Assembly (NCBI GenBank): GCA_001544595.2
Contig: FCOH02000015.1
Location: forward strand, 78,330 to 142,329
Source: Caballeronia peredens
GTDB lineage: Bacteria; Pseudomonadota; Gammaproteobacteria; Burkholderiales; Burkholderiaceae
Reading direction: 5' to 3'
Length of the DNA: 64,000 nucleotides
In this document: piece by piece, positions 31,673 through 42,322 of the stretch
Position numbering within the stretch: position 1 is the stretch's first letter
Layout: every line of letters starts with the position of its first letter
Notes under the pieces: generated by a model
Seen by the model: the letters and a program-made list of their open reading frames with translations, nothing else
The model's database searches: none
What the model was told of the DNA's origin: nothing
Made by a program: the position numbers and the translations under genes

Positions 31673-32371
31673 TCAGTTGCGGTTGCCGCCGAAAATGCCG
31701 AGCAGTGCCAGCAGGTTCGTGAACACGTTGTACAGATCGAGGTAGATCGCGAGCGTTGCGCTGATGTAGTTCGTCTCGCCGCCGTTCACCACGCGCTGCA
31801 CGTCGAACAGCATGTACGCCGAGAAGATCACGATGGCGAGCACCGAGATCGTCAGCATCAGCGCCGGCAATTGCAGGAAGATGTTCGCGAACGCGGCGAG
31901 CAGAATCACCAGCACGCCCATGAACAGCCATTTGCCGAGGCCCGAGAAGTCGCGCTTGCTGACCGTCGCGATGGTCGCCATGGCGGCGAAGATCACGCCG
32001 GTGCCGCCGAAAGCCATCATGATCAGTTGCGGCCCGTTCGAGAAGCCGAGAATGAAGCTCAGCAGACGCGAGAGCATCAGGCCCATGAAGAACGTGAAGC
32101 CGAGCAGCACGGCCACACCGACGCCGCTGTTCTTCGTTTTCTCGATGGCGAACATGAAACCGAACGCGATCGCGAGAAACGCGATGAAGCTCATCGCCGG
32201 GCTGGATGCGGCGAACAGCGAGAAGCCCGTGGCGACGCCGACCCACGCGCCGAGCACCGTCGGCACCATCGAGAGCGCCAGCAGCCAGTACGTGTTGCGC
32301 AGCACGCGGTTGCGCACCTCGGCAGAGGTGATGCTGCCGTTGCGGCCAAAGCCGTAGGGTGATTCGTTCAT
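31673..32371 (-). CDS. yccA: Bax inhibitor-1/YccA family membrane protein
   Basis: A 232-aa inner-membrane protein with seven hydrophobic helices, as in the BI-1/YccA/YbhL family. Typical segments are RNTYWLLALSMVPTVLGAWVG (helix 1) and GFSNGPQLIMMAFGGTGVIF. In E. coli YccA is a substrate and modulator of the FtsH protease, whose HflKC partners are also in this window (44-46 kb). The ATG at 32371 gives the family N-terminus; the upstream in-frame ATG adds 18 unrelated residues. It is divergent from ndk. It could equally be the YbhL paralogue, so the symbol is tentative. Confidence 0.85.
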   Translation of the reverse strand: MNESPYGFGRNGSITSAEVRNRVLRNTYWLLALSMVPTVLGAWVGVATGFSLFAASSPAMSFIAFLAIAFGFMFAIEKTKNSGVGVAVLLGFTFFMGLMLSRLLSFILGFSNGPQLIMMAFGGTGVIFAAMATIATVSKRDFSGLGKWLFMGVLVILLAAFANIFLQLPALMLTISVLAIVIFSAYMLFDVQRVVNGGETNYISATLAIYLDLYNVFTNLLALLGIFGGNRN

Positions 32372-32720
32372 GGTTTCTCCTTGCTCCAATTGTCTGTAGT
32401 GCGGTCTTCTCGCGACATCCGTCATACGCGAATGATAAGGTGCGCGGACTTAAGCCAGTATTAGGACTCTGTTGCCGCTTCCGGTGCGCCGCGCACGCCG
32501 GGTTGCAATGCAGCGGTTCGTTCCAATATGGCCCCGAAACGCGCCGAATTCAATAGTTCGAAAGGCTGATCCGGACGTCCTTGGGTTTAAATCGACGCCG
32601 GGTCCTCACAGCCTTTGATTCTTACGTCACCGTAAGGTTTCAATCGCAATCATACCTTGCTTCGTGCTACAATTGTCGATTCGTTTTAATCCGTAAACCG
32701 TTCATTTTTTGGAGTTTTTC
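32372..32720. other. Divergent intergenic region between the BI-1 gene and ndk
   Basis: About 350 bp, relatively AT-rich, with no gene. It holds an inverted repeat CTTACG-TCAC-CGTAAG at 32621-32636. It also has a TACAAT box around 32667-32672, the likely ndk -10, about 50 bp before the ndk ATG. The minus-strand promoter should lie in the first 100 bp. Confidence 0.5.
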
Positions 32721-33146
32721 ATGGCGATCGAGCGCACCCTGTCGATTATCAAGCCGGACGCAGTGGCAAAGAACGTTATCGGCCAGATCTACAGCCGTTT
32801 CGAGAACGCAGGTCTCAAGATCATTGCGTCGCGCATGGTTCATCTGTCGCGCGCCGACGCGGAAAAGTTCTACGCCGTGCACGCCGCACGTCCGTTCTTC
32901 AAGGACCTCGTGGAATTCATGGTGTCCGGCCCGGTCGTGATCCAGGTGCTCGAAGGCGAGAACGCCATCATCAAGAACCGCGACCTGATGGGCGCGACCG
33001 ATCCGAAGAAGGCTGACAAGGGCACGATTCGCGCCGACTTCGCCGACAGCATCGACGCGAACGCCGTGCACGGTTCGGACGCTGTCGAAACGGCACGCCA
33101 GGAAATTGCGTTCTTCTTCCCGGAAGTGAACGTCTACTCGCGTTAA
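32721..33146 (+). CDS. ndk: Nucleoside diphosphate kinase
   Basis: A 141-aa enzyme that moves the gamma phosphate of ATP onto NDPs to keep NTP and dNTP pools balanced. The N-terminus is [15 protein letters not shown]. The active-site histidine lies in [12 protein letters not shown] (about residue 116), and the [14 protein letters not shown] loop is intact. A GGAG ribosome site precedes the ATG at 32721. It heads the long plus-strand housekeeping run that continues with rlmN. Confidence 0.98.
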   Translation: MAIERTLSIIKPDAVAKNVIGQIYSRFENAGLKIIASRMVHLSRADAEKFYAVHAARPFFKDLVEFMVSGPVVIQVLEGENAIIKNRDLMGATDPKKADKGTIRADFADSIDANAVHGSDAVETARQEIAFFFPEVNVYSR

Positions 33147-33283
33147 TCGCAGCGTTCGTCGCCGCGGCGGCCTGAGCCCCGCGGCATCGCGCCTCGACGC
33201 AACACAAGTTTGAAAAGCAGGAACTGGCGCGAACGGTCCCGGAGCGGCTTTAAACGAATCCCGCCCGGGCTTCGCAATCTGAA

Positions 33284-34441
33284 ATGGCAGAACTCGACAT
33301 GACGAGCAGCAGTACCGTCAACCTTCTTGATCTCGACGCCGCCGGGCTCGTCGCGTATTGCGGCAGCCTGGGCGAGAAGCCGTTTCGCGCCAAGCAATTG
33401 CAGCGATGGATCCACCAGTTCGGTGCCGACGATTTCGACGGCATGACGGATCTCGCGAAATCGCTGCGCGAAAAACTCAAGGGCCGCGCCAACATGGCGA
33501 TGCCCGACATCATCAGCGACCACGTTTCCTCCGACGGCACCCGCAAGTGGCTGATCGACGTCGGCAACGGCAACGCGGTCGAGACCGTGTTCATCCCGGA
33601 AGAAACGCGCGGCACGCTGTGCGTGTCGTCGCAGGCCGGGTGCGCGGTCAACTGCCGGTTCTGCTCGACCGGCAAGCAAGGCTTTTCACGCAACCTGACG
33701 ACGGCCGAGATCATCGGTCAGTTGCGCATGGCGGAATTCGCGCTGCGCCGCTCGCTCGGGCGCGAAGTCGGCGGTCCGGGCAAGGGCGAGCGCGTCGTGA
33801 CGAACGTCGTGATGATGGGCATGGGCGAACCCATGCTCAATTACGACGCCGTCGTGCGGGCCATGCGCCTGATGCTCGACGACAACGCCTACGGCCTGTC
33901 GCGCCGGCGCGTGACGCTGTCCACGTCCGGTGTCGTGCCGATGATGGACCGGCTCGCGGCGGATCTGCCGGTGGCGCTCGCGGTGTCGCTGCACGCGCCG
34001 AACGATCCGCTGCGCGACATGCTGGTGCCGCTCAACAAGAAGTACCCGCTGCGCGAACTGATGGCCGCGTGCCAGCGCTATCTGAAGGTGGCGCCGCGCG
34101 ATTTCATCACCTTCGAATACTGCATGCTCGACGGCGTGAACGACACCGAGGCGCATGCCCGTGAACTGCTCGCCGTGACGCGCGACGTGCCGTGCAAGTT
34201 CAACCTCATCCCGTTCAATCCGTTCCCGGAGTCCGGTTTGACGCGCTCGAAAAACGAGCAGATCAAGCGCTTCGCTCAGGTGCTGATCGACGCCGGCGTC
34301 GTGACCACGGTGCGCAAGACGCGCGGCGACGACATCGACGCGGCATGCGGCCAGCTCGCGGGCGCCGTGCAGGACCGTACGCGCCTCGCGGAGCGTATGA
34401 GCCGGGCGGGGAACAAGGTGATCGAGGTGCGAGCAGTCTGA
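33284..34441 (+). CDS. rlmN: Dual-specificity 23S rRNA/tRNA adenine-C2 methyltransferase RlmN
   Basis: A 385-aa radical SAM enzyme that makes 2-methyladenosine in 23S rRNA (A2503) and some tRNAs. The [4Fe-4S] motif CxxxCxxC is C120, C124 and C127 ([18 protein letters not shown]). The [10 protein letters not shown] motif follows, and the methyl-carrying cysteine is in [11 protein letters not shown] near the C-terminus. The start is the ATG at 33284; an ATG five codons on is possible. It lies between ndk and rodZ as in other Burkholderiaceae and many proteobacteria. Confidence 0.96.
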   Translation: MAELDMTSSSTVNLLDLDAAGLVAYCGSLGEKPFRAKQLQRWIHQFGADDFDGMTDLAKSLREKLKGRANMAMPDIISDHVSSDGTRKWLIDVGNGNAVETVFIPEETRGTLCVSSQAGCAVNCRFCSTGKQGFSRNLTTAEIIGQLRMAEFALRRSLGREVGGPGKGERVVTNVVMMGMGEPMLNYDAVVRAMRLMLDDNAYGLSRRRVTLSTSGVVPMMDRLAADLPVALAVSLHAPNDPLRDMLVPLNKKYPLRELMAACQRYLKVAPRDFITFEYCMLDGVNDTEAHARELLAVTRDVPCKFNLIPFNPFPESGLTRSKNEQIKRFAQVLIDAGVVTTVRKTRGDDIDAACGQLAGAVQDRTRLAERMSRAGNKVIEVRAV

Positions 34442-34563
34442 CGGCGGTCGAAAGTCGCGACGAAAAGCGACACAGCGCCCCTTAAGGGGTCCCCGAAGCC
34501 GAACATTTTGTTATAAAGCGGTCTGCAATGGCGCCGTAGTTGTATCGTGCAGATGTTTTTTCG

Positions 34564-34586
34564 GACCTGAACGTCCGACCTGAACG
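34564..34586 (+). promoter_or_regulatory. Direct and inverted repeats upstream of rodZ
   Basis: GACCTGAACG occurs twice (34564-34573 and 34577-34586), three bases apart. TCGGAC...GTCCGA makes an overlapping inverted repeat (34561-34578). A TATATAA box follows at 34599-34605 and could be the rodZ -10. Together this looks like an operator-promoter arrangement, but no regulator is identified. Confidence 0.45.
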
Positions 34587-34629
34587 GTACGGCAGCGCTA
34601 TATAAAAGAATCGATGCGAGGAATTTGGC

Positions 34630-35751
34630 ATGAGTGAGCCGCAACACCCGACGCCTTTCGGCAGTCACACCGGTGACCGGTCCGGCAGTCAGCTCGACGG
34701 ACAGCCCGGTGCGGAAGGGGCGGCATCGAATGCGGGCCAGGCGGGGAACCTGGACTCGATTCAGGCGGTCGGCGCGCGTCTCGCGCAGCTCCGGCAGGCG
34801 AAAGCATGGTCGATCGACGACGTTTCCGCGCGGCTCAAGGTGTCGCCGCCGAAGCTGCTCGCGCTCGAAGCGGGCGACATCAGTCACTTGCCCGATCGCA
34901 CGTTCGCGGCGGGCATCGTGCGCAGCTACGCGAAGATTCTCGGCGCAGATCCCGCGCCGTTCACGCGGGCATTCCGGCGCGAAGGCGACGATATCGCGCA
35001 GAATCTGAAGGTGCCGGCGTCGGCGGGCGCGGGTCTGCCGCGCGGCCGGGTATCGGTGCCGCTCGGCAATTCGTCGGGTCGCCGGCGCTCGTGGATGTGG
35101 GGTGTCCTCGCGATCATCGTCGTGCTCGCGGCGCTCGTGATGTGGCACACCGGCGGCGATTCGAGCAACTGGCTCGCGCGTCTGAAGGCGAGCACAGGCG
35201 TGGGCGTCACCTCGGCGCCGGAACCGGCTGAGACGGTCGCGGCTTCGTCCGTGGCCACGCCTGACGAAGCGGCGGCGGCGAACACCGGCGAAGCATCGCT
35301 GCCCGAAGTGGCGGCCGCGCCCGGCGAACAGCCGATGCCGCGTCCGCTCGGCACGAACGCGCTGCCGGCTTCGGCTTCGACGCTCTCCGCGGTGCAGGGC
35401 GCGACCGGCGCAACGGGCGCAACGGGCTCTGCAGCGCCGGCATCCGCGGCGAAGGCGGCATCGGTCGCCGCAGCAGCGGCGGCGCCGGTGGTCGCGGGAA
35501 GCGGCTCGGGCGCGGTCGAACTGAAAGTGAAGGAAGATAGCTGGTTCAGCGTGCGCGGCAAGGACGGCAAGGAGTTGTACTCCGGGCTCGTGCGCGCCGG
35601 CAACACGCAGCGCGTGGAAGGCGAGGCGCCGTTCAAGGTGACCGTCGGTAACGTGAAAGGCGTCGAGTCACTGTCCGTCGATGACGAACCGGTCGATGCC
35701 AAGCGCTATTCCTCCGCACGCGGCAACGTTGCGCGTCTCTCGCTGCCGTGA
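34630..35751 (+). CDS. rodZ: Cytoskeletal/cell-shape protein RodZ
   Basis: A 373-aa bitopic membrane protein. A cytoplasmic helix-turn-helix of the Xre type (about 37-103, VGARLAQLRQAKAWSIDDVS) is followed by a basic stretch. Next is one membrane helix (about 154-173, MWGVLAIIVVLAALVMW) and a periplasmic Ala-rich linker with ATGATG repeats. The DUF4115 beta domain closes the protein (about 290-365, VKEDSWFSVRGKDGKELYSG). RodZ links MreB filaments to the elongation machinery. Its place between rlmN and ispG is the conserved rodZ site (yfgA). Confidence 0.92.
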   Translation: MSEPQHPTPFGSHTGDRSGSQLDGQPGAEGAASNAGQAGNLDSIQAVGARLAQLRQAKAWSIDDVSARLKVSPPKLLALEAGDISHLPDRTFAAGIVRSYAKILGADPAPFTRAFRREGDDIAQNLKVPASAGAGLPRGRVSVPLGNSSGRRRSWMWGVLAIIVVLAALVMWHTGGDSSNWLARLKASTGVGVTSAPEPAETVAASSVATPDEAAAANTGEASLPEVAAAPGEQPMPRPLGTNALPASASTLSAVQGATGATGATGSAAPASAAKAASVAAAAAAPVVAGSGSGAVELKVKEDSWFSVRGKDGKELYSGLVRAGNTQRVEGEAPFKVTVGNVKGVESLSVDDEPVDAKRYSSARGNVARLSLP

Positions 35752-35794
35752 AGGCGCGTGATCGACCCGATTTGGAGCGCGACGAACGATTCAG

Positions 35795-35834
35795 GGGCGT
35801 CACGGTGAATGCCGTGACGCCCGTTTGAGGTTTT
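35795..35834 (+). terminator. Hairpin between rodZ and ispG
   Basis: GGGCGTCACGG and CCGTGACGCCC form a perfect 11-bp stem with a 6-base loop, followed by a broken T-rich stretch (GTTTGAGGTTTT). It may be a weak terminator or an attenuator that lowers read-through from rodZ into ispG. Confidence 0.55.
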
Positions 35835-35885
35835 AACCACGCAACTCGCCGCTTGACGGCCCTCAGGTTGCCAAAGGGTTTTTCG

Positions 35886-37202
35886 ATGCAATCCGAAGCT
35901 CAATCCCTGATCAGCAGCAAGATTTGTTCGACCGAACCGGTCTTCGGCGGTCCGTTGCCGCGCCGCGCGTCGCATGCAGTGGACGTGCGCTGGGGCGGTC
36001 AGCTCGTGACGATCGGCGGCGACGCGCCCGTGCGCGTGCAGTCGATGACCAACACCGACACCGCCGACGCCATCGGCACCGCCATCCAGATCAAGGAACT
36101 GGCGCAGGCCGGGTCGGAACTCGTGCGCATCACGGTGAACACGCCGGAAGCGGCGGCCGAAGTGCCGCACATCCGCGATCAGCTCGATCGCATGGGCGTG
36201 ACCGTGCCGCTCGTCGGCGACTTCCATTACAACGGTCACCTGCTGCTGCGCGACCATCCGGCCTGCGCGGAAGCGCTGTCGAAATACCGCATCAACCCGG
36301 GCAATGTCGGGCAGGGCGCGAAGCGCGACACGCAGTTCGCGCAGATGATCGAAGCCGCCATCAAGTACGACAAGCCGGTGCGTATCGGCGTGAACTGGGG
36401 CAGTCTCGACCAGGATCTGCTCGCGCGCATGATGGACGAAAACGCCGCGCGCTCGTCGCCGTGGGAACTGCAGAGCGTGATGTACGAGGCGCTGATCCAG
36501 TCGGCGATCGGCTCGGCGGAACGCGCCGTCGAACTGGGGCTCGGCCGCGACAAGATCATTCTGTCGTGCAAGGTGAGCGGCGTGCAGGATCTGGTCGCCG
36601 TGTATCGCGAACTCGCGAAGCGTTGCAGCTTCGCGCTGCATCTCGGCCTGACCGAAGCCGGCATGGGCTCGAAGGGCATCGTGGCGTCCACGGCGGCGCT
36701 TTCCCTGTTGCTGCAGGAAGGCATCGGCGACACGATCCGCATCTCGCTCACACCCGAGCCGGGCGGCGCGCGCACGGGCGAAGTGGTCGTCGGCCAGGAA
36801 ATCCTCCAGACGATGGGCCTGCGCTCCTTCACGCCGATGGTCATCGCGTGTCCCGGCTGCGGCCGCACGACGAGCACGCTGTTCCAGGAACTCGCGTCGC
36901 AGATCCAGTCGTATCTGCGCAACTCGATGCCGGTCTGGCGCGACCAGTATCCCGGCGTCGAGAAGATGCACGTCGCGGTCATGGGCTGCATCGTCAACGG
37001 GCCGGGCGAATCGAAGCACGCGAACATCGGCATCAGCCTGCCGGGCTCGGGCGAGAATCCGGCGGCGCCCGTGTTCATCGACGGCGTCAAGGTGAAGACG
37101 CTGCGCGGCGAGCGCATCGCCGAGGAATTCCAGCAAATCGTCAGCGACTATGTCGAGCGCTCCTACGGGAAGCGCGCTGAGACCTCTACCGCAACACTCT
37201 GA
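35886..37202 (+). CDS. ispG: (E)-4-hydroxy-3-methylbut-2-enyl-diphosphate synthase
   Basis: A 438-aa iron-sulfur enzyme of the non-mevalonate isoprenoid pathway; it converts MEcPP to HMBPP. The TIM-barrel part includes [11 protein letters not shown] and [10 protein letters not shown]. The [4Fe-4S] ligands are the CPGC pair ([10 protein letters not shown]) and a cysteine in [21 protein letters not shown] (given in part). The family length, with the insertion typical of proteobacteria, supports the start at the ATG 35886; a TTG eleven codons upstream is a weaker option. hisS follows 6 bp later. Confidence 0.97.
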   Translation: MQSEAQSLISSKICSTEPVFGGPLPRRASHAVDVRWGGQLVTIGGDAPVRVQSMTNTDTADAIGTAIQIKELAQAGSELVRITVNTPEAAAEVPHIRDQLDRMGVTVPLVGDFHYNGHLLLRDHPACAEALSKYRINPGNVGQGAKRDTQFAQMIEAAIKYDKPVRIGVNWGSLDQDLLARMMDENAARSSPWELQSVMYEALIQSAIGSAERAVELGLGRDKIILSCKVSGVQDLVAVYRELAKRCSFALHLGLTEAGMGSKGIVASTAALSLLLQEGIGDTIRISLTPEPGGARTGEVVVGQEILQTMGLRSFTPMVIACPGCGRTTSTLFQELASQIQSYLRNSMPVWRDQYPGVEKMHVAVMGCIVNGPGESKHANIGISLPGSGENPAAPVFIDGVKVKTLRGERIAEEFQQIVSDYVERSYGKRAETSTATL

Positions 37203-37208
37203 ACACAG

Positions 37209-38558
37209 ATGACTGAACAGAAGAAACGGCTCGAAAAACTGAGCGGCGTGAAGGGCATGAACGACATCCTCCCGCAGGATGCCGCGTTGTGGGAGTTCTT
37301 CGAAACCACCGTCAAGTCGATGCTGCGCGCATACGGCTATCAGAACATCCGCACGCCGATCGTCGAGCACACGCAGTTGTTCACGCGCGGTATCGGCGAA
37401 GTGACCGATATCGTCGAAAAAGAGATGTACAGCTTCACGGATGCGCTGAACGGCGAGCATCTGACGATGCGACCCGAAAACACCGCGGCCGTCGTGCGCG
37501 CGACGATCGAGCACAACCTCCTGTACGACGGCCCGAAACGCCTGTGGTACGTCGGCCCGATGTTCCGCCACGAGCGTCCGCAGCGCGGGCGTTATCGCCA
37601 GTTTCATCAGGTGGGCGTCGAGGCGCTCGGTTTCGCCGGCCCGGACACGGACGCGGAAATCATCATGATGTGCCAGCGCCTGTGGGACGATCTCGGGCTG
37701 ACCGGCATTCGCCTCGAACTGAATTCGCTCGGCCAGGCCGAAGAGCGCGCGGCGCATCGCGAGGAACTGATCGCGTATCTGGAGAAGCACACCGACGCGC
37801 TCGACGAGGAAGCCAAGCGCCGCCTCTATACGAACCCGCTGCGCGTGCTCGACACGAAGAATCCGGCGATGCAGGAGATCGCGCAGAACGCGCCGAAGCT
37901 GGTCGACTTTCTGGGCGACGCGTCGCGCAAGCATTTCGAAGGCGTGCAGCGTCTGCTCAAGGCGAACAACATCCCGTTCAAGATCAATCCGCGTCTCGTG
38001 CGCGGCCTCGATTATTACAATCTGACCGTCTTCGAATGGGTGACCGACAAGCTCGGCGCGCAAGGCACGGTCGCGGGCGGCGGGCGCTACGATCCGCTCA
38101 TCGAGCAACTCGGCGGCAAGCCGACGGCCGCGTGCGGCTGGGCGATGGGCGTCGAACGCATTCTCGAACTGCTGAAGGAAGAGCAGCTCGTGCCCGAGGC
38201 CGAAGGCACTGACGTATACGTCGTCCATCAGGGCGAAGCCGCGGCGGAACAGGCTTTCATCGTGGCGGAGCGTCTGCGCGACACGGGTCTCGACGTCATT
38301 CTGCATTGCAGCCCGGACGGCGCAGCGTCGAGCTTCAAATCGCAGATGAAAAAGGCCGATGCGAGCGGCGCGGCTTTCGCCGTGGTGCTCGGCGAGGACG
38401 AACTCGCGCAGGGCATGATCGGCGTCAAGCCGTTGCGTCGTTCGGGCGGTGAAACGTCCGATGCGCAAAAGAACGAGCAAGTGAACGTTCGGGCGGAAGA
38501 CTTGACCGAATACCTAATCAATGCGATGGTTGCAACCGCCGATGACGACGCTGCCTAA
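37209..38558 (+). CDS. hisS: Histidine--tRNA ligase
   Basis: A 449-aa class II aminoacyl-tRNA synthetase. Motif 1 lies in the [25 protein letters not shown] region, and motif 2 is [18 protein letters not shown]. The histidine-specific loop is [16 protein letters not shown], followed by motif 3 near AAGGGRYD-type [17 protein letters not shown]. The C-terminal anticodon-binding domain follows. It starts 6 bp after ispG, so the two are probably co-transcribed. Confidence 0.98.
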   Translation: MTEQKKRLEKLSGVKGMNDILPQDAALWEFFETTVKSMLRAYGYQNIRTPIVEHTQLFTRGIGEVTDIVEKEMYSFTDALNGEHLTMRPENTAAVVRATIEHNLLYDGPKRLWYVGPMFRHERPQRGRYRQFHQVGVEALGFAGPDTDAEIIMMCQRLWDDLGLTGIRLELNSLGQAEERAAHREELIAYLEKHTDALDEEAKRRLYTNPLRVLDTKNPAMQEIAQNAPKLVDFLGDASRKHFEGVQRLLKANNIPFKINPRLVRGLDYYNLTVFEWVTDKLGAQGTVAGGGRYDPLIEQLGGKPTAACGWAMGVERILELLKEEQLVPEAEGTDVYVVHQGEAAAEQAFIVAERLRDTGLDVILHCSPDGAASSFKSQMKKADASGAAFAVVLGEDELAQGMIGVKPLRRSGGETSDAQKNEQVNVRAEDLTEYLINAMVATADDDAA

Positions 38559-38661
38559 GTTTTAGGCACTTCGACTGCGCGCATCGGCCGGATCGGACGA
38601 TCCGGCATCGCGCGCGGTGCTCGTTGAGGGGTAATGAAACGCAGGAAGGATCAGCTGGACG

Positions 38662-39291
38662 ATGAGCTATCACGACGAACAAGAATCGATTGAAAGCGTA
38701 AAGGCCTGGTGGGCCAAATGGGGTAACAGCACGACGTGGATCGTGCTCGTGGCGCTCGTCGTCGCGGCCGGCTACAACGGCTGGAACTTCTGGCAACGTC
38801 GTCAGGCCGCGGAAGCGTCCGTGCTCTACGACCACCTTCAGCAGGCGGTGAACGGCAACGATCAGGCGCTGCTCGCGCGCGTGACCACTGACATGGAAGA
38901 CAAGTTCGGCGGCACGGCCTACGCCCAGATGGGCGCGCTCGCGGCGGCCAAGTCGTTCTACGCGGCGGGCAACGCGGCGGGGGCCAAGGCGCAGCTGCAA
39001 TGGGTGGTCGATCACGCGAAGGACGACGAGTACAAGCAGATTGCCAAGCTGCGCCTGGCGCTCGTGCTGCTCGACGAGAAGAACTACGACGCGGGCCTGA
39101 AGCTGCTCGCGGATGCGCCGCTCGACGCGTTCAAGGGTGTCATCGCCGATCGCCGTGGCGACCTGCTCGCCGCGCAAGGCAAGCGCGACGATGCGCGCGC
39201 GTCCTACAAGGTGGCGCTCGAAACGCTGCCGGCCAACGACACGTCGGCGCGTCAGCTGATCCAGTTCAAGCTCGATGCGCTGGGCGGCTGA
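38662..39291 (+). CDS. yfgM: YfgM family TPR protein (SecYEG ancillary subunit)
   Basis: A 209-aa bitopic inner-membrane protein. It has a short cytoplasmic N-terminus (SYHDEQESIESVKAWWAKWG), one helix (about 25-43, WIVLVALVVAAGYNGWNFW) and a periplasmic tetratricopeptide-like domain. In E. coli YfgM associates with PpiD and SecYEG and hands over secreted proteins. The hisS-yfgM-bamB-der order is conserved and supports the call. Confidence 0.93.
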   Translation: MSYHDEQESIESVKAWWAKWGNSTTWIVLVALVVAAGYNGWNFWQRRQAAEASVLYDHLQQAVNGNDQALLARVTTDMEDKFGGTAYAQMGALAAAKSFYAAGNAAGAKAQLQWVVDHAKDDEYKQIAKLRLALVLLDEKNYDAGLKLLADAPLDAFKGVIADRRGDLLAAQGKRDDARASYKVALETLPANDTSARQLIQFKLDALGG

Positions 39292-39411
39292 TCTCCATCG
39301 TCTTGTCGACTCAGCCTTAGCCCAGTCGAGCCGCGCGCCGAAACGTCGCGTCGATGCGACGCGGCCCGCGCACCGATCAACCGAATCCAATCATTCACAT
39401 TGCGTCCACCG

Positions 39412-40557
39412 ATGACTCTTTTGAAACGCTACGCCGTGCCGCTCGCCTGCGCGATGACCGTCTTGTTGGCCGCTTGTTCGTCGACTAAGGATGAACGCCG
39501 GGAGCCCGTGCCGCTCGTGGACTTCAAGCCGGTGCTGAGCGTCAACCAGGCCTGGAAGGCGAGCGTCGGCAAGGCCGGCCGCTATCTGTTCTCGCCGGTG
39601 GCGGTGGGCGACTACGTCTTCGCTGCGGGAGCGAACGGCTCCGTCGCGAAGATCGACGCGAAGACCGGTCAGGACGTCTGGCGCGTGAAGCTCAAGGACG
39701 ATCTGTCGGCGGGTGTCGGCAGCGACGGCAATCTCACGGCCGTGGGCGGACTGAAAGGCCAGGTCGACGTGCTCGGACCCGACGGCAAGCTGCTGTGGAC
39801 GGCCACGGCGCCGGGCGAAATCGTGTCGCCGCCGCTCGTCGGCAACGATCTCGTGATCGTGCGCACGATCGACGGCAAGGTCATTGCGTTCAACGCGCAG
39901 ACCGGCGAGCAAAAGTGGGTGTTCCAGTTGCGCGCGGTGCCGCTGAATCTGCGCGTCGCCGCCGGCATGACCTTCGCCGGCAATCAGGCGGTGCTCGCGG
40001 GCTTCCCCGGCGGCACCTTCGCCGCGATCAACCTGCAGACAGGCGACGCCTACTGGCAGGCGCCGGTCTCGTACCCGAAGGGCGTGACCGAAGTGGAGCG
40101 CATCAACGACGTGACCGGCGCGCCGGGTCTCGTCGGCGCGCAGACCTGCGCGGTGACGTTCCAGGGCCGCATCGGCTGCTTCGATGCCAACTCGGGCCAG
40201 CCGGTCTGGGAGAAGAATTTTTCGAGCGACAGCGGTCTTGCGCAGAGCGAGCAACTGGTTGCGGCGGGCGACGACTGGTCGGTCGTCAACGCATTCCGCG
40301 CATCGGACGGCTCGCCGTTGTGGAAGTCGGACATCCTGAAAAATCGCAGCGTGAGCGTTCCTTACATCCTCGGCCGCGCGGTCGTGGTGGGCGACTACAA
40401 GGGCTTCGTGCATTTCCTCAACACGGAAAACGGCGAGATTATCGGGCGCACGCCGACGGACGGCAGCCCGATCACCGCGGCGCCCGTGCTGGCGGGCGAG
40501 ACGCTCGTCGTGCAGACGCGCGACGGCGACGTCTACGGTTTCCGTCCGAGCAACTGA
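39412..40557 (+). CDS. bamB: Outer membrane assembly lipoprotein BamB
   Basis: A 381-aa lipoprotein of the BAM complex, which folds beta-barrel proteins into the outer membrane. The signal peptide ends at LLAAC with Cys22. The rest is an eight-blade beta-propeller with repeating PQQ-like units such as GSVAKIDAKTGQDVWRV and GKVIAFNAQTGEQKWVF. The ATG at 39412 gives the expected signal peptide; an in-frame TTG four codons earlier is unlikely. It is followed by a 415-bp gap before der. Confidence 0.95.
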   Translation: MTLLKRYAVPLACAMTVLLAACSSTKDERREPVPLVDFKPVLSVNQAWKASVGKAGRYLFSPVAVGDYVFAAGANGSVAKIDAKTGQDVWRVKLKDDLSAGVGSDGNLTAVGGLKGQVDVLGPDGKLLWTATAPGEIVSPPLVGNDLVIVRTIDGKVIAFNAQTGEQKWVFQLRAVPLNLRVAAGMTFAGNQAVLAGFPGGTFAAINLQTGDAYWQAPVSYPKGVTEVERINDVTGAPGLVGAQTCAVTFQGRIGCFDANSGQPVWEKNFSSDSGLAQSEQLVAAGDDWSVVNAFRASDGSPLWKSDILKNRSVSVPYILGRAVVVGDYKGFVHFLNTENGEIIGRTPTDGSPITAAPVLAGETLVVQTRDGDVYGFRPSN

Positions 40558-40972
40558 AGTCGACATCGGCCGCGAGCGGACTTTCATGTCGCTCGCGGTC
40601 AGGAAACACCAGGCGCGCCGACCGTCCGACGACGCGCCAGGCTCGCCCCGCCGAGCCGCAATAGAAAGAAGCGGTGCGCCTCGCGCGCCGCGACCGAACC
40701 CGCATGCAATAACCGGGTGACAGCCGGGCCGCAAGAACGAAGCGCGCGCGAAAGCGCCGCGCGACAAACGGCCTCAGAAGAGGTCCAACCGGCAAACGAA
40801 CGCCCGGTATCGGCTTCGTCGACGCGCCTCGCGTGCGGCGAGCCGAATCCATGCTAATTTTCGACAAGCGCAGCCACTGCGCGGCGTCGCGGAACGCAAG
40901 TAGCGGAACGCAACGAAAGCGCTGAACCGCGCGTACCGCGTCCGCCTTGCGTTCAACCTTGAACAACATCAG
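40558..40972 (+). other. Long intergenic region between bamB and der
   Basis: About 415 bp with no supported gene; a short minus-strand open frame is arginine-rich and looks spurious. It begins with a hairpin-forming sequence (GGCCGCGAGCGGAC / CTCGCGGTC, 40567-40600) that may protect or end the bamB message. Several G/C-rich inverted repeats follow. It becomes more AT-rich near 40850, where a der promoter may lie. Confidence 0.45.
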
Positions 40973-42313
40973 ATGAAACCCGTGATTGCCCTCGTCGGGC
41001 GCCCCAATGTGGGGAAATCGACCCTTTTCAACCGGCTGACGCGCTCGCGCGATGCACTCGTCGCCGATCTGCCCGGTCTCACCCGCGACCGCCACTACGG
41101 CGAAGGCCGCGTGGGCGGCGAGCGCCCGTACCTGGTGGTGGACACCGGCGGCTTCGAACCGGTCGCGAAGGACGGCATCCTGCACGAGATGGCGCGCCAG
41201 ACGCGGCAGGCCGTCGAGGAAGCCGATATCGTCGTGTTCATCGTCGACGGACGAAACGGCCTCGCGCCGCAGGACAAGTCGATCGCCGACTATCTGCGCA
41301 AGACCGGCCGGCCGCTCTTTCTCGTCGTGAACAAGGCCGAGGGCATGAAGTACTCGGCGGTGGCGGCGGACTTCTATGAACTCGGCCTGGGCGACCCGCG
41401 CGCGATCTCGGCCGCGCACGGCGACGGCGTCGTCGAGATGATCAACGACGCGCTCGACATCGCCTACGCCGATCAGCCGGAAGAAAGCGAAGAGGAAAAG
41501 GCGAAGCACGGCGTGAAGATCGCGATCGTCGGTCGTCCGAACGTCGGCAAGTCGACGCTCGTGAACACGCTGATCGGCGAGGAGCGCGTGATCGCGTTCG
41601 ACATGCCCGGCACGACGCGCGATTCGATCTACGTTGATTTCGAGCGACAAGGCCGCAAATACACGTTGATCGACACGGCGGGCCTGCGCCGCCGCGGCAA
41701 GGTGTTCGAGGCGATCGAGAAGTTTTCCGTGGTGAAGACGCTGCAGTCGATCGCGGACGCGAACGTCGTGATCCTGCTGCTCGACGCGCAGCAGGACATC
41801 TCGGAGCAGGACGCGCATATCGCGGGTTTCGTGGTGGAGCAGGGCCGCGCGCTCGTGGTCGGCGTGAACAAGTGGGACGGACTCGATTCGCATGTGCGCG
41901 AGCGCACCAAGGCCGACCTCACGCGCAAGCTCAAGTTTTTGGACTTTGCTAAATTCCACTACGTCTCTGCGCTGGAGAAGACGGGCATCGGACCGTTGAT
42001 GAAATCGGTCGACGAAGCCTACGCCGCTGCCATGGCCAAGCTTCCGACGCCGAAGCTCACGCGCGCGCTCATCGAAGCGGTGGAATTTCAGCAGCCGCGC
42101 CGTCGCGGCCCGGTGCGTCCGAAGCTGCGTTATGCGCACCAGGGCGGGCAGAATCCGCCGATCATCGTCGTGCACGGCAATGCGCTCGACGCGGTCACGG
42201 ATACCTATAAACGTTATCTGGAAGGGCGTTTTCGCGAAACTTTCGGGCTTGTCGGAACTCCACTTCGCATCGAGTTCCGATCGAGTCAAAATCCTTATGC
42301 GGACAAGGGATGA
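40973..42313 (+). CDS. der: Ribosome assembly GTPase Der
   Basis: A 446-aa GTPase with two tandem G domains, unique to Der/EngA. The first P-loop is GRPNVGKST (8-16), with DLPGLTRDR switch I and DTGGF as G3. The second P-loop is again GRPNVGKST near residue 187, with DMPGTTRDS and [12 protein letters not shown]-terminal KH-like domain binds rRNA. It acts in maturation of the 50S subunit. hfq follows 184 bp on. Confidence 0.98.
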   Translation: MKPVIALVGRPNVGKSTLFNRLTRSRDALVADLPGLTRDRHYGEGRVGGERPYLVVDTGGFEPVAKDGILHEMARQTRQAVEEADIVVFIVDGRNGLAPQDKSIADYLRKTGRPLFLVVNKAEGMKYSAVAADFYELGLGDPRAISAAHGDGVVEMINDALDIAYADQPEESEEEKAKHGVKIAIVGRPNVGKSTLVNTLIGEERVIAFDMPGTTRDSIYVDFERQGRKYTLIDTAGLRRRGKVFEAIEKFSVVKTLQSIADANVVILLLDAQQDISEQDAHIAGFVVEQGRALVVGVNKWDGLDSHVRERTKADLTRKLKFLDFAKFHYVSALEKTGIGPLMKSVDEAYAAAMAKLPTPKLTRALIEAVEFQQPRRRGPVRPKLRYAHQGGQNPPIIVVHGNALDAVTDTYKRYLEGRFRETFGLVGTPLRIEFRSSQNPYADKG

Positions 42314-42322
42314 GCATCGCGT

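Noticed and set aside
35706..38480. 924-codon minus-strand open frame opposite ispG and hisS
   Set aside because: It is Arg/His/Asp-rich shadow coding. The plus strand holds two well-defined enzymes with all motifs.
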